A stretch of DNA of 64,000 nucleotides from DASUPK01 sp963797265 (GTDB taxonomy: Bacteria > Actinomycetota > Thermoleophilia > Solirubrobacterales > 70-9): assembly GCA_963797265.1 (NCBI GenBank), contig CAWCOY010000003.1, positions 930,001 through 994,000 of the forward strand. Direction: 5' to 3'. A model generated the notes under the pieces. It did not search any database. It had not been told where the DNA came from and worked only from the letters and a program-made list of their open reading frames with translations. Positions 15,896 to 25,167 of the stretch are shown here, piece by piece. Made by a program: the position numbers and the translations under genes. Numbering within the stretch: position 1 is the stretch's first letter; every line of letters starts with the position of its first letter.

Positions 15896-18800
15896 TTGAG
15901 GAACTCCCCCCAAGAGCGTGTGCGCTTCTCCCCCGAGCGTGCCTACCGCCCGCTGGTTTCTCCGCCGAGCGTGGAGGACAAGGACGCGTGCGCGCTCTTC
16001 GCATCCGTGCGGCGCGACGCTACGCCGAGCCACGAGCCGATCACGCTCGCGCTCGAGTCGCTCCAGAAGATGCTCCACCGCGCCGGCAACGTCGACGGCG
16101 AGGGTGACGGCTGCGGGCTGCTGGTCGACATCCCGACCAAGATCTGGGCCGAGGAGGTCAGGCAGGGCGGGCACAATCCCTCTCTCGCTCTTGACGACGC
16201 CTTCGCGGTCGCCCACGTCTTCGTCGAGCGCTCGCAGGACCTGGAGAAGATCCGCCACGACGCCCGAGAGCTCCTCGGCGCGGCGGGCTTCCGGATCCTC
16301 GCCGAGCGCGTCGGGGCCGTCGACTCGGCAGCACTCGGCGCGACCGCCCGGGAGGAGGAGCCGCAGTTCTGGCAGTTCGCGGGCCTCGTGCCCGAGGCCT
16401 CGGAGGCCGACCGCACCGTCTTCAACCTGAAGATTGCCCTCGAGGAGAAGCTGGGGGTCCACGTCGCCTCCTTCTCGGGCAAGACGGCCGTCTACAAGGT
16501 GATGGGCAACCCGAAGGTGCTGGGCTCCTACTACGCCGACCTCTCCGACGAGCGAATGGAGACGATCGGCGCCTTCGGCCACAACCGCTACTCGACCAAC
16601 ACCTGGCCCTCCTTCACGCGGGTGCAGCCTTTCGGGGTGCTCGGGCACAACGGTGAGATCAACACGATCGAGCAGCTCCGTCAGGAGGCGCGGATGCTCG
16701 GCGTGCCGATCGGCGAGGGCAACTCGGACTCACAGGACCTGAATCGGACCATCGAGACCCTGTGCCGGCGCCACGGCCTCTCGCTCGCCGAGGCGATGGA
16801 GATGGTTGTGCCGCCGATCGTGGACGAGATCGCCGCGCTCCCCGAGGAGCTCCACTCCTTCTACATGTACCTGCGCCAGACGATGGGCCCGTTCGCTCAG
16901 GGCCCGGTCGCGCTGATCGCTCGCAATCGCGACGAATGCGTCTTCTCTGCCGACGCGATGGGGCTGCGCCCGCTCTGGAAGCTCGAGACCCCTCAGGACT
17001 TCATCTTCAGCTCCGAGCCCGGGGTTGTCCCGGTCGACCAGATGGTCTCCGAGCCTCACCCGATGGCACCGGGCGAGAAGTACATGGTGCTGATCGACCG
17101 CGACCGCCATCGAGCGACCATCCATCCGCACGCCGAGATGCTGCGGGAGGTCCGCAAGCGCTGGCTGGCGAGGGTCGGCGCGGACGAGGTGGCGGGCTAC
17201 GACCGGGCGCTCCAGACCGGCGGCCCGCTGGAGGGTCCCGAGATCCCGGGCTACACGGACGCCGGGCCCGAGGAGCCGGTCAAGGTCCAGGACCGGGTGC
17301 TCGCCGGCTTCGGCTGGCAGCGCGACGACGTCAAGCTGGTCCAGCAGATGGCGGACAATGGCGCCGAGCCGATCGGGTCACTCGGCTACGACGGCCCGCT
17401 CGCCGCCCTCTCACCCGAGCGCCAGAACCTGGCCGACTACTTCAAGGAGACGGTGGCGGTCGTCACCAACCCGGCGATCGATCGGGAGCGCGAGATCGAG
17501 CACTTCTCCACCCGCGCCGCCTTCGGCCGGCGTCCGCCGGTGGAGGATCCCTCGGCCCACACGCAGACGGTCGAGACCGACTTCCCGGTGATCCTGGGCG
17601 GTCACCACGATCTCGCACCGCTGCCGCACAGCGCCTACCGCCGGATCGCGAACGAGCAAGGTACGTTCGTGCTGGAGGACCTCTGGGAGGTCTTCGGCGA
17701 CCGGGCCAAGGCGATCGACATCGCGCTGCTCGAGTCCGAGACCACCCAGGGCGCGATCGAGCGACTGCGCCAGGAGGCCGTCAAGGCCGTCACCGACGGC
17801 GCCGAGCTCGTCGTGCTCACCGACCGCACGGTCTACGACGGTGACCGCCGCTACATCGATCCCCACCTCTCGGTCTCGGCGATCGACCAGGCGCTGAAGC
17901 AGTTCCAGGTCGGACCGGGCGGGGTGAACCTGCGCCGGCGTTGTTCGATCGTCCTGCGCTCGGCCGCGATTCGCAACGTCCACGACGTGATGCTCGCCCT
18001 CGGCCTCGGCGCCAACGGCGTCTCCCCGTACGTGATGATCGAAGTGATCTGCGTCGACGACTACGAGAACGACGTGGCCAACCTCTGCTCGGCCCTCCGT
18101 AAGGGAATCGAGAAGGTGATCTCGACGATCGGGATCCACGAGGTCCGCGGCTACGCCCGCCAGTTCTCCTCGATCGGGATCAAGCCCGAGCTCGCCGAGA
18201 TCTTCAACACCGAGGCCTTCGCGGCCTCGGATACGGGCGGTAACGGCTTCGCGCAGCTCGATGCCGATACCAACAAGCGCCAGAAGATCCTCACCGGAGA
18301 CGAGGAGTCGAAGCCGGCGAAGACCTTCCGCTTCTACCCCAAGGTCTACAAGGCGGCGATCGCGACGGCGAACGGCACCGCCGGCTTCGACGAGTACTCG
18401 CAGAAGGTCCGGGAGCTCGAGGCGGAGAGCCCGATCTCGATGCGGCACGTGATGGGGCTGCGCAAGGAGCCGGACCGCGACCCCGTCGACGCCTCGCAGG
18501 TAGACGCCTCGGTCGGCCACCACGACTACCCGGTGGTGATCAGCTCGATGAGCTTCGGCTCGCAGTCCGAGCCGGCCTTCCGCGCCTACGCCGAGGCCGC
18601 CAAGGCGATCAACATCCTCTGCATCAATGGCGAGGGCGGCGAGATCCAGGACATGTACGGCAAGTACCGCAAGTGGCGCGGGCAGCAGGTCGCCTCGGGC
18701 CGCTTCGGCGTCTCGGCAGAGATGCTGAACTCCTCCTACGTCGCCGAGATCAAGATCGGCCAGGGCGCGAAGCCGGGCGAGGGCGGGCACCTGCCGGGCA

Positions 18801-20563
18801 AGAAGGTCTCGGAGAAGGTCGCGTCGGCACGAAACGCCACGCCCGGCACCGACCTGATCTCGCCCTCCAACAACCACGACCTCTACTCGATCGAGGACCT
18901 CGCCGAATTGATCGACGAGCTCAAGACCGTGAACCCCGATCTACGGGTGTCGGTGAAGGTCCCGGTGGTCCCCAACATCGGCACGATCGGGCTCGGGATC
19001 GCCAAGGCGGGCGCCGACATCATCACCCTGAGCGGATTCGAGGGCGGCACCGGCGCCGCCCGCCAGCATGCGCTCCGCCACGTCGGGCTGCCCTCAGACA
19101 TTGGCACCCGTGCCGTGCACCGCGCGCTGATGGAGGCGGGCATCCGCAACCGGGTCGAGATCTGGGCCGACGGCGGCTACCGCCACGCCCATGACGTCGT
19201 GAAGCTCCACTGCATGGGGGCAAACCGGGTCGCCTTCGGCACCCTGGCCATGGTCTCCCTCGGCTGCACGATCTGCCGCGGCTGCCAGCTCGACACCTGC
19301 CACGTCGGCATCGCGACCCAGATCGAGACCGTCGAGCAGGCCCAGGAGCACGGCCTGAAGAAGTTCACCCCGCAGGCCATCGACTCGGCCGCGGAGAGCT
19401 GCGCCCGCTTCTTCCAGGCGATGGGTGAGGAGGTCAAGGAGGTCGTCGGTTCGCTCGGCTATGACCGCGCCCAGGACCTTGTCGGGCGCTACGACCTGCT
19501 CGAGCAGATCTCCCACCAGGAGAAGCTCGACCTGGCGCCGCTGATCACGCCGCTCGAGGAGTTCCTCGACCTCGAGCCGATCGACCTCCCGGTCGAAGAG
19601 GAGGCTCTGGTCGAGGCACGCGCCGAGGCCGGGCTGGTCCGCGCGAAGCCGCTGCGGATGGAGCCCAAGCAGGCCTCCGCCGAGATCGCCGACGTGGCGG
19701 GCAAGGTCTTCGACGGGTCCTGCGTCAGCGTCGAGTTCCCGCGGCGGACGGACGCTCACGACCGGGTCCTGGGGACCGAGCTCTCCGGCGCGATCGCCCG
19801 CGCCCGGATCTACGACGGCGCGCCCGAGGGCACCGAGCATGACGAGCTCGCTCAGCTCGTCTTCAATGGAGGAAGCGTCGCGGGACAGGGCTTCGGCGCC
19901 TTCAACGAGTGGGGCGTGACCTGCCGGGTCGAGGGCGGCGCGCAGGACGGCGTCGGCAAGACCATGCTGGGCGGGACGGTCTCGATCCTGAAAGGCGAGA
20001 ACGCCGACGGCAGGCGCGTAAACGGATCGGTCGGGAAGTCCTTCGCCTACGGGGCGCAGCGCGGCAGGTTGTTCGTGCAGGGCTCGGCCGACTCGCGCTT
20101 CTGCATCCGCCTCTCCGGCGCCGATGTGGTGCTCGCGGGCGAGCCGGAGCAGCCGATCGACGACTCGCTGGGCTGCATTGTCGACCGAGCGAACGCGAAG
20201 GGCTTCGCCTTCGAGTACATGACCTCAGGTCGTGCGGTCGTCCTCGGCGACATCGGGCCCTGGGCGTGCGCCGGGATGACCGGCGGGCGGGTCTACGTGC
20301 GCATCAACGAAGAGCTCAAGCTGACCCGGGAGACGATCCAGCGCCGTCTCGGGGAGGGAGCCAAGGTGAAGCTCGAGGAGCTCGACGCCGAGGGGCAGCT
20401 CGATCTCGAGGACCTGCTCAGCCACTACGCCAATGAGCTCCGCGCCACCGATCAGGCGGGTGAGGCGGATCGCATCACCGGCCTGGTGAGCGACGCCAAG
20501 GCGAACTTCCTGATGATCATCCCGGAGAAGGTCCAGGCGGACCCCTCCATCTCGACGGAGTAG
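15896..20563 (+). CDS. gltB: Glutamate synthase, large (GltB-type) chain
   Basis: This roughly 1555-residue protein has all four GltB regions. A class-II glutaminase domain begins at Cys32 (KDACALFAS), with RAGNVDGEGDGCGLL, RYSTNT and LGHNGEIN. A central domain follows, then an FMN synthase barrel (GEGGEIQDMYG, GFEGGTGAARQHALR) with the Fe-S Cys set CTICRGCQLDTC. A C-terminal GXGXG helix domain ends the protein (FNGGSVAGQGFGAF). A propeptide of about 31 residues would be removed to free Cys32. TTG 15896 follows GGAGG; GTG 15920 is an alternative. No GltD small chain is adjacent, so the electron donor may be ferredoxin or a distant GltD. Confidence 0.9.
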   Translation: MRNSPQERVRFSPERAYRPLVSPPSVEDKDACALFASVRRDATPSHEPITLALESLQKMLHRAGNVDGEGDGCGLLVDIPTKIWAEEVRQGGHNPSLALDDAFAVAHVFVERSQDLEKIRHDARELLGAAGFRILAERVGAVDSAALGATAREEEPQFWQFAGLVPEASEADRTVFNLKIALEEKLGVHVASFSGKTAVYKVMGNPKVLGSYYADLSDERMETIGAFGHNRYSTNTWPSFTRVQPFGVLGHNGEINTIEQLRQEARMLGVPIGEGNSDSQDLNRTIETLCRRHGLSLAEAMEMVVPPIVDEIAALPEELHSFYMYLRQTMGPFAQGPVALIARNRDECVFSADAMGLRPLWKLETPQDFIFSSEPGVVPVDQMVSEPHPMAPGEKYMVLIDRDRHRATIHPHAEMLREVRKRWLARVGADEVAGYDRALQTGGPLEGPEIPGYTDAGPEEPVKVQDRVLAGFGWQRDDVKLVQQMADNGAEPIGSLGYDGPLAALSPERQNLADYFKETVAVVTNPAIDREREIEHFSTRAAFGRRPPVEDPSAHTQTVETDFPVILGGHHDLAPLPHSAYRRIANEQGTFVLEDLWEVFGDRAKAIDIALLESETTQGAIERLRQEAVKAVTDGAELVVLTDRTVYDGDRRYIDPHLSVSAIDQALKQFQVGPGGVNLRRRCSIVLRSAAIRNVHDVMLALGLGANGVSPYVMIEVICVDDYENDVANLCSALRKGIEKVISTIGIHEVRGYARQFSSIGIKPELAEIFNTEAFAASDTGGNGFAQLDADTNKRQKILTGDEESKPAKTFRFYPKVYKAAIATANGTAGFDEYSQKVRELEAESPISMRHVMGLRKEPDRDPVDASQVDASVGHHDYPVVISSMSFGSQSEPAFRAYAEAAKAINILCINGEGGEIQDMYGKYRKWRGQQVASGRFGVSAEMLNSSYVAEIKIGQGAKPGEGGHLPGKKVSEKVASARNATPGTDLISPSNNHDLYSIEDLAELIDELKTVNPDLRVSVKVPVVPNIGTIGLGIAKAGADIITLSGFEGGTGAARQHALRHVGLPSDIGTRAVHRALMEAGIRNRVEIWADGGYRHAHDVVKLHCMGANRVAFGTLAMVSLGCTICRGCQLDTCHVGIATQIETVEQAQEHGLKKFTPQAIDSAAESCARFFQAMGEEVKEVVGSLGYDRAQDLVGRYDLLEQISHQEKLDLAPLITPLEEFLDLEPIDLPVEEEALVEARAEAGLVRAKPLRMEPKQASAEIADVAGKVFDGSCVSVEFPRRTDAHDRVLGTELSGAIARARIYDGAPEGTEHDELAQLVFNGGSVAGQGFGAFNEWGVTCRVEGGAQDGVGKTMLGGTVSILKGENADGRRVNGSVGKSFAYGAQRGRLFVQGSADSRFCIRLSGADVVLAGEPEQPIDDSLGCIVDRANAKGFAFEYMTSGRAVVLGDIGPWACAGMTGGRVYVRINEELKLTRETIQRRLGEGAKVKLEELDAEGQLDLEDLLSHYANELRATDQAGEADRITGLVSDAKANFLMIIPEKVQADPSISTE

Positions 20564-20774
20564 TCGCACCAGACGGTTGTCGGTTGCGCGCCCGGCGCAC
20601 CGCGCGGGCTCTCTGTCCGGGTGCTGATCGAGATTCGGGTCAGCGACACGGCCGGCAAGAAGTCGCTCGTCCGTCGCAGCTTTAGGATCTGCGGCTGAGC
20701 CGCCGCGCCGGCCGGTCCGCGGATACCGCGGATCAACTGACGTGCGAAGCTTGGCCCAGGGCCCGGGGAGACGC

Positions 20775-22406
20775 ATGACGCCAGATCGAACCAACCAGGA
20801 GAAGGGTGCCCGGGCGGCGCGGGACGAGGTCATCCGGCTGGAGGACGTCCAGCGAATCACCGAGTCCGCGCTCGCCTACCTCGACCTCGACGACCTCCTC
20901 ACTGAGCTGCTCGATCGAGTCACCGACATCTTGGCTGCGGACACCGCGGCGGTGCTCCTGATGGAGGAGAGGGGCCGAACGCTCGCTGCGCGCGCAGCGA
21001 AGGGCCTCGAGGAGGAGGTGGAGCGCGGCTTTCAACTTCCCGTCGGTCGCGGCTTCGCCGGTCGGGTCGCCTTCACCCGGGAGCCGCTGGTGATCGAGGA
21101 TCTGGAGCGGTCCGCCATCCAGCCGGTCAATCCGCTGTTCCGGGAGAAGGGGGTCCGCTCCCTCCTCGGAGTTCCGCTCCTCGTCGAGGCGGAGGTGATC
21201 GGCGTGCTGCACGTCGGCTCACTCACCCGGCGGGAGTTCCACGAGGGCGACATCGAGCTGCTCCAGCTGGTCGCCGACCGTGTCGCGCGCGCCATCGAGC
21301 ACTCCCGGCTCATGGTCCAGGGGCAGATTGCCGAGACGCTCCAGCGCAGCCTCCTTCCCCGCAGCCTGCCGCAGGTGCCCGGACTGAGGATGGCGGCTCG
21401 GTACCTGCCCGCGGCGGATGAGTCCGCGGTCGGCGGCGACTGGTACGACGTGATCGAGCTCGGCAGCCAGCGCATCGGTTTCGTGATCGGGGACGTGGCC
21501 GGGCACGGAATGGCGGCCGCCACCTTCATGGGCCAGCTGCGCAGTGCAATCCGCGCCTACGCGCTCGACAGCGACGGCCCCGCCGAGGTGCTCACCAAGC
21601 TCGCGAAGTTCTCGGATCGCATGCGCACAAGGATGGCCACGGTGATCTACGCGACCCTCAACCTGAACACCTGGGAGGTGCGCTTCGCGCGTGCCGGTCA
21701 TCCCTATCCGCTCCTGCTCCACTCGGATGGGAGCTCAGAGTTCCTCGCCGATCAGGGCGGTCCGCCCCTCGGCACAATCGGGGGTCACACGTACGAGGAG
21801 CAGGTGGTGGCCCTCGCCGCCGGGGAGACGCTCCTCCTGTACACCGACGGCCTGATCGAGCGACGCGGCCACAAGCTGGCCGAGGGCGAGGCGAACCTCA
21901 CCAGGGTCGCGACCTCCGCGCCCGACGAGCCCGAGCTCAAGTGCCAGGCGATCACCTCGCAGCTCACCGAGGACATCGCGATCGCCGACGACATCGCGGT
22001 GCTCGTCCTGCAGACGGTGGGCCTGCATGAGCTTCTCGATGTGCAGGTGCCGGCCGATCGGTCGCAGCTCGCGACCGCGCGTCACCTGATCCGCCGCTGG
22101 GTTGAGGCCAACCACGGCACCGACGACGACTGCGCTGCGTTCGCGATCGCCGTGTCCGAGGCCTGCGCCAACTCGATCGAGCACGCCTATGGTCCGGTGG
22201 ACGCGACGATCGAGCTCCGCGCTGCGCTGGTTGACGGTCTGGCGACGGTCACGGTTCGCGACTTCGGCGAGTGGCGCGAACCACGCGGCGGCAACCGGGG
22301 GAGAGGCATCCTCATCATGCGCGAATTCATGGATGATGTTTCGATCGAGCGGGCGGAGCAGGGAACCACGGTCGATCTCCGGCGGCGGCTGAGGGAGGGC
22401 AGCTGA
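20775..22406 (+). CDS. GAF-PP2C phosphatase-HATPase signalling protein (RsbU/RsbW-like fusion)
   Basis: The 543-residue protein joins three modules. A GAF sensor spans about 30-190. A SpoIIE/PP2C phosphatase spans about 200-405 with metal-binding Asp in GGDWYD, GDVAGHG, YTDGL and ADDIA. A HATPase_c anti-sigma kinase domain spans about 415-540, with N-box SEACANSIEHAY, then DFGEW and GRGILIMREFMDD. It can both dephosphorylate and rephosphorylate STAS partners in a partner-switching pathway. ATG 20775 follows GGGGAG. The STAS gene follows with a one-base overlap. GTG 20742 is an alternative start. Confidence 0.88.
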   Translation: MTPDRTNQEKGARAARDEVIRLEDVQRITESALAYLDLDDLLTELLDRVTDILAADTAAVLLMEERGRTLAARAAKGLEEEVERGFQLPVGRGFAGRVAFTREPLVIEDLERSAIQPVNPLFREKGVRSLLGVPLLVEAEVIGVLHVGSLTRREFHEGDIELLQLVADRVARAIEHSRLMVQGQIAETLQRSLLPRSLPQVPGLRMAARYLPAADESAVGGDWYDVIELGSQRIGFVIGDVAGHGMAAATFMGQLRSAIRAYALDSDGPAEVLTKLAKFSDRMRTRMATVIYATLNLNTWEVRFARAGHPYPLLLHSDGSSEFLADQGGPPLGTIGGHTYEEQVVALAAGETLLLYTDGLIERRGHKLAEGEANLTRVATSAPDEPELKCQAITSQLTEDIAIADDIAVLVLQTVGLHELLDVQVPADRSQLATARHLIRRWVEANHGTDDDCAAFAIAVSEACANSIEHAYGPVDATIELRAALVDGLATVTVRDFGEWREPRGGNRGRGILIMREFMDDVSIERAEQGTTVDLRRRLREGS

Positions 22407-22774
22407 TGCCCGAGCTCGCCCGGCTCTCGCTCGAGAGCCAGGGAGACATAGAGCTGGCTCGCGTTGCCGGCGAGGTCGATGCCTCCAACGTCTCCGACCT
22501 GAGCCAGCGACTGCTGGACGCGGTGCCGAACCGGGCGCGGGCCCTGGTCCTCGACCTGAGCGAGACCAGCTACATCGACAGCTCGGGGATCAGCCTGATC
22601 TTCGACGCGGCGGCGCGGCTGCGAAATCGCCAGCAGGAGCTCCGGCTGGTGGTCACGCCGCGCTCCTTCGTCGGCGAGGTGCTCGCCGCGGTCTCCATGG
22701 AGCGGTCGGTCGCGATCGATCCGGCGCTCGACGACGCCCTGCGGGCCGTCGGCGGGACGGACGGCTCGAGCTAG
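22406..22774 (+). CDS. STAS domain anti-sigma factor antagonist (RsbV-like)
   Basis: The 122-residue STAS protein carries the phosphorylatable serine motif in LDLSETSYIDSSGISLIFDA near residue 60. It is the expected partner of the HATPase and phosphatase domains encoded directly upstream, with which it overlaps (TGATG). Phosphorylation state would decide whether it binds the anti-sigma kinase. The regulated sigma factor is not adjacent. Its stop codon interlocks with that of the convergent FHA gene (CTAG). Confidence 0.88.
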   Translation: MPELARLSLESQGDIELARVAGEVDASNVSDLSQRLLDAVPNRARALVLDLSETSYIDSSGISLIFDAAARLRNRQQELRLVVTPRSFVGEVLAAVSMERSVAIDPALDDALRAVGGTDGSS

Positions 22775-23352
22775 CCCGTCTCGCCGTAGCCGGGCTTGCC
22801 GGTGCTCTCGATGACGCTGAGGGTGTAGCGCCCGATCTGGAGCTCGTCGCCGTCGGCGAGCGGGCTCCAGTCCACCGCCTCGCCGTTCACCCGAATGCCG
22901 TTCATCGAGCGATCGTCGAGGACGCGCAGCTCACCCTCAGGGGTCTGCACGATCACCGCGTGCCGCCGGGACACGGTCGGATCGTCGAGCCGGATGTCCG
23001 CCGAGCGGCTGCGTCCGATGCGCGACCAGCCCGCGGAAAGCTCGATCAAGCGTGTCCGGCCGTCAGCGAACATGGCCAGGTACTTGCCGGGCTCGCTGAT
23101 CGCCTCCCGGACGCCATCGAGCCAGTCCGGCTTGGCGGCCGGGCGCGTGACGGCGATATTCCTGAGCGTGGGCTGCTCGAAGAGCGAGGAGCGGCGGAAA
23201 TCGGTGCCGCCGCAGTTGGGGCAGCGGGGGATCGACTCCGAGGGTTCGAACGAAACCGGGAAGGAACACCCCTGACAGATGAAGGAACCGACGCCGCCGG
23301 CGGTCTCTCCCGCGTGGTGGACATCGTCCGCGCTCTGTCCGATCAGGGCCAT
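22771..23352 (-). CDS. FHA domain protein with N-terminal zinc ribbon
   Basis: The 193-residue protein has a four-Cys zinc ribbon at about 26-52 (CQGC...CPNCGG). A short linker and a C-terminal FHA domain (about 100-190) follow, with IGRSRSADIRL, VSRRHAVI and DRSMNGIRVNG. FHA domains bind phosphothreonine peptides, so it probably reads a Ser/Thr kinase signal. It is convergent with the GAF-PP2C/STAS pair; a link to that pathway is possible but not shown. It is cytoplasmic. Confidence 0.85.
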   Translation of the reverse strand: MALIGQSADDVHHAGETAGGVGSFICQGCSFPVSFEPSESIPRCPNCGGTDFRRSSLFEQPTLRNIAVTRPAAKPDWLDGVREAISEPGKYLAMFADGRTRLIELSAGWSRIGRSRSADIRLDDPTVSRRHAVIVQTPEGELRVLDDRSMNGIRVNGEAVDWSPLADGDELQIGRYTLSVIESTGKPGYGETG

Positions 23353-23531
23353 TCGAAGGGTCGGCTGATGGTATCCGCCGTACTGCGAATTGGCTAGTGA
23401 ATTTTGTCCAGGTACTACGGAAAGTCCATGTTTTCCAGGGGTGATTTTGTAAGGGCACGGACCATGGGGTCAGGTCCTGCAATGCAACATGTTGGACCGC
23501 AGGGACCTCGCCCCCCTAGAATCGCGCGCCC
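23353..23531. other. Intergenic stretch with a possible REP/IS-end remnant
   Basis: This 179-base gap is richer in A/T than its neighbours. At 23463-23495 it contains GGGGTCAGGTCCTGCAATG followed by the palindrome CAACATGTTG. From memory this resembles flanks of REP-associated tyrosine transposases in related genomes. GGAAA (23419-23423) and TTTCC (23432-23436) form a weak hairpin. No transposase gene is present. Confidence 0.25.
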
Positions 23532-24035
23532 GTGGGGCCGATCACCATCACCACATCCGTCGACGCCCCGCGTGACCGCGTCTTCGACCTGATCTGCGAT
23601 CTGGGCGCCCGCCCGAGCTGGATCGACCACTTCGCCAGCGAGTACCGGGTGCAGCGCATACCGTCCGCCGGCCGTGGCGCGGCCGCGCGGTTCCGGGTCG
23701 ACGCGCCGGCGGGTGTGCGGTACATGGAGACGGTGATCGCGGAGATCGATCGCCCCTACCGTGTGGTCGAGCACGCGCGAGGGGGGCGGCTCGACCGCGT
23801 GTCCATGCGCCTGGTCTGGGAGCTCGAGGCGGGTCCGACCACGACGGTAACGCTCACTTTCTGGACCGTTCCGCCCTCGATCTTCGATCGGATGCGGGAG
23901 CTCGGACGGGAGCGCTGGTGGCATCGGCGCTGGGCGAAGGCGCTGACCCGCATGCGGGACCTGATCGAGTCCGGCGCCTCGGTGCCCCGAATCGAGATCG
24001 CCGGGGCTGATCGTGTCCCGACCGCCGCTGGATAG
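23532..24035 (+). CDS. SRPBCC/polyketide cyclase-like lipid-binding protein
   Basis: The 167-residue protein has the START/SRPBCC helix-grip pattern: ITITTSVDAPRDRVFDLICD at the start, then PSWIDHFASEY, RYMETVIAEIDRPYRVVEHA and a long C-terminal helix with WHRRWAKALTRMRDLIE. Such proteins bind hydrophobic ligands or act as cyclases; the ligand here is unknown. The start is GTG 23532. The C-terminus runs close to the lipoprotein gene. Confidence 0.78.
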   Translation: MGPITITTSVDAPRDRVFDLICDLGARPSWIDHFASEYRVQRIPSAGRGAAARFRVDAPAGVRYMETVIAEIDRPYRVVEHARGGRLDRVSMRLVWELEAGPTTTVTLTFWTVPPSIFDRMRELGRERWWHRRWAKALTRMRDLIESGASVPRIEIAGADRVPTAAG

Positions 24036-24120
24036 ACTGCGCGCCCTCATGCGCCCCGGCGACCAGAGCCCGTACGGAGGCCCGCGCGGGCGACTGGCGA
24101 GGGCCGGAGGGCGACTGGTA

Positions 24121-24177
24121 AGGACGCAGCCGGCGTGGCGTGGCAGCGCCACGCGAGCCGGCGAGGACGCAGCCAGG
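24121..24177. repeat. GC-rich inverted and direct repeat before lipoprotein gene
   Basis: GCCGGC-GTGGCG and CGCCAC-GCGA-GCCGGC form an interrupted inverted repeat. It is flanked by direct copies of AGGACGCAGCC (24121-24131 and 24164-24174). Because of it the open frame upstream of the lipoprotein start reads as an Arg/Ala-rich stretch that is unlikely to be translated. Confidence 0.5.
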
Positions 24178-24198
24178 CGCGCTGCGGCGCCGCCAGGG

Positions 24199-24765
24199 GT
24201 GCGTGGGGGCCTCCGAACGGGCTCTAGGAGAGCCCTGGCCCTCGCGTTCGTCCTCGCGCTCGCCCTCGCGCTCGTGGGGTTGGCGGGCTGCGGCAACGAT
24301 CTCAGCAAGGAGGCTGATGAGGGCGTCCCGATCAAGCTCGGTGACCTCGAGATCAACGTGCAGGAGACCCGCTTCCTCAATCCCTCGCAAGCGGACGACA
24401 AGGATTACCTGCAGGGGCAGCAGCTGCCTACGCCGGCAGGCAAGTCCTATCTCGGCGTCTTCCTGACGATCGAGAACACGGGCGACGATCCGGTCAGGCT
24501 CCCCGCGAATGCTCAGGTGAGCGTCACCGATACGACGGGCGCCGCCTACGAGTCGATCCCGAGTCACACTCCATTCGCGGTGCCGCTGGGCGGTGAGCTC
24601 GCCGGCGGAGCGGACATCCCGGCGCCGGACACGGCTGCGCAGAGCGGGCCGGTCCAGGGCTCGCTCGTCCTCTTCCTGGTCGATGAGGGTGTGAGCGAGA
24701 ACCGGCCGCTGAAACTCGAGATCGAGTTCGAGGGCGAGACCGGCGAGATCACCCTGGATATCTAG
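24199..24765 (+). CDS. Lipoprotein with DUF4352-like domain
   Basis: From GTG 24199 the protein has 188 residues with a clean lipoprotein signal: basic n-region (RTGSRRA), hydrophobic core and lipobox LAGC with Cys31. The mature part has an Ig-like fold of the DUF4352 kind (VQETRFLNP, GKSYLGVFLTIENTGDDPV, GSLVLFLVDEG). These are surface lipoproteins of unclear role. The frame is open back to GTG 24013, but that would place 62 Arg/Pro-rich residues before the signal. The later start is therefore preferred. Confidence 0.72.
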   Translation: MRGGLRTGSRRALALAFVLALALALVGLAGCGNDLSKEADEGVPIKLGDLEINVQETRFLNPSQADDKDYLQGQQLPTPAGKSYLGVFLTIENTGDDPVRLPANAQVSVTDTTGAAYESIPSHTPFAVPLGGELAGGADIPAPDTAAQSGPVQGSLVLFLVDEGVSENRPLKLEIEFEGETGEITLDI

Positions 24766-24849
24766 GGCGGTCGACGTCGGCAGCATTGGTCACCTCCGAG
24801 CACTGCAGGTAGACCGCCCGCCTGGTGCGGAACGCGTAATTCGGTCCCA

Positions 24850-25167
24850 ATGAGGCGAACCCAGCTCCAGGCGCTGCTCGTGATCGGCGGCATCGGCGCC
24901 GCGCTGGCGCTGATCCAGCTGCTCGGCGTGGCGGGCGGGCTCGTCGGCGTGGGGCTGATGGTCTTCTCGACGATCCTGACCGCCCCGGCCGCACCGGAGC
25001 CCGGCGCGCGCGGGCTCAACTGGTGGGCCCTGCTCGCGGGCGGGACTGCGCTCGCGCTGATTGGGGTTCCCCTCGGCCTGGCGCTTGAGGCCCCGGGCGG
25101 CCTGCTCACCGCGATTGGGGGCGGGATGGCGATCGTCGGCGTCGCCTTCGGATATCCGGCTACTTGA
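24850..25167 (+). CDS. Small integral membrane protein
   Basis: The 105-residue, very hydrophobic protein has three or four membrane helices (about 6-27, 31-47, 57-76, 84-102) with a short loop rich in Pro/Ala. I recognise no family. It overlaps the end of the convergent penicillin-binding protein gene by 8 bases. Confidence 0.6.
   Translation: MRRTQLQALLVIGGIGAALALIQLLGVAGGLVGVGLMVFSTILTAPAAPEPGARGLNWWALLAGGTALALIGVPLGLALEAPGGLLTAIGGGMAIVGVAFGYPAT

Noticed and set aside
17411..18877. Minus-strand 488-codon frame opposite glutamate synthase
   Set aside because: Antisense to strongly conserved gltB motifs; no family features of its own.
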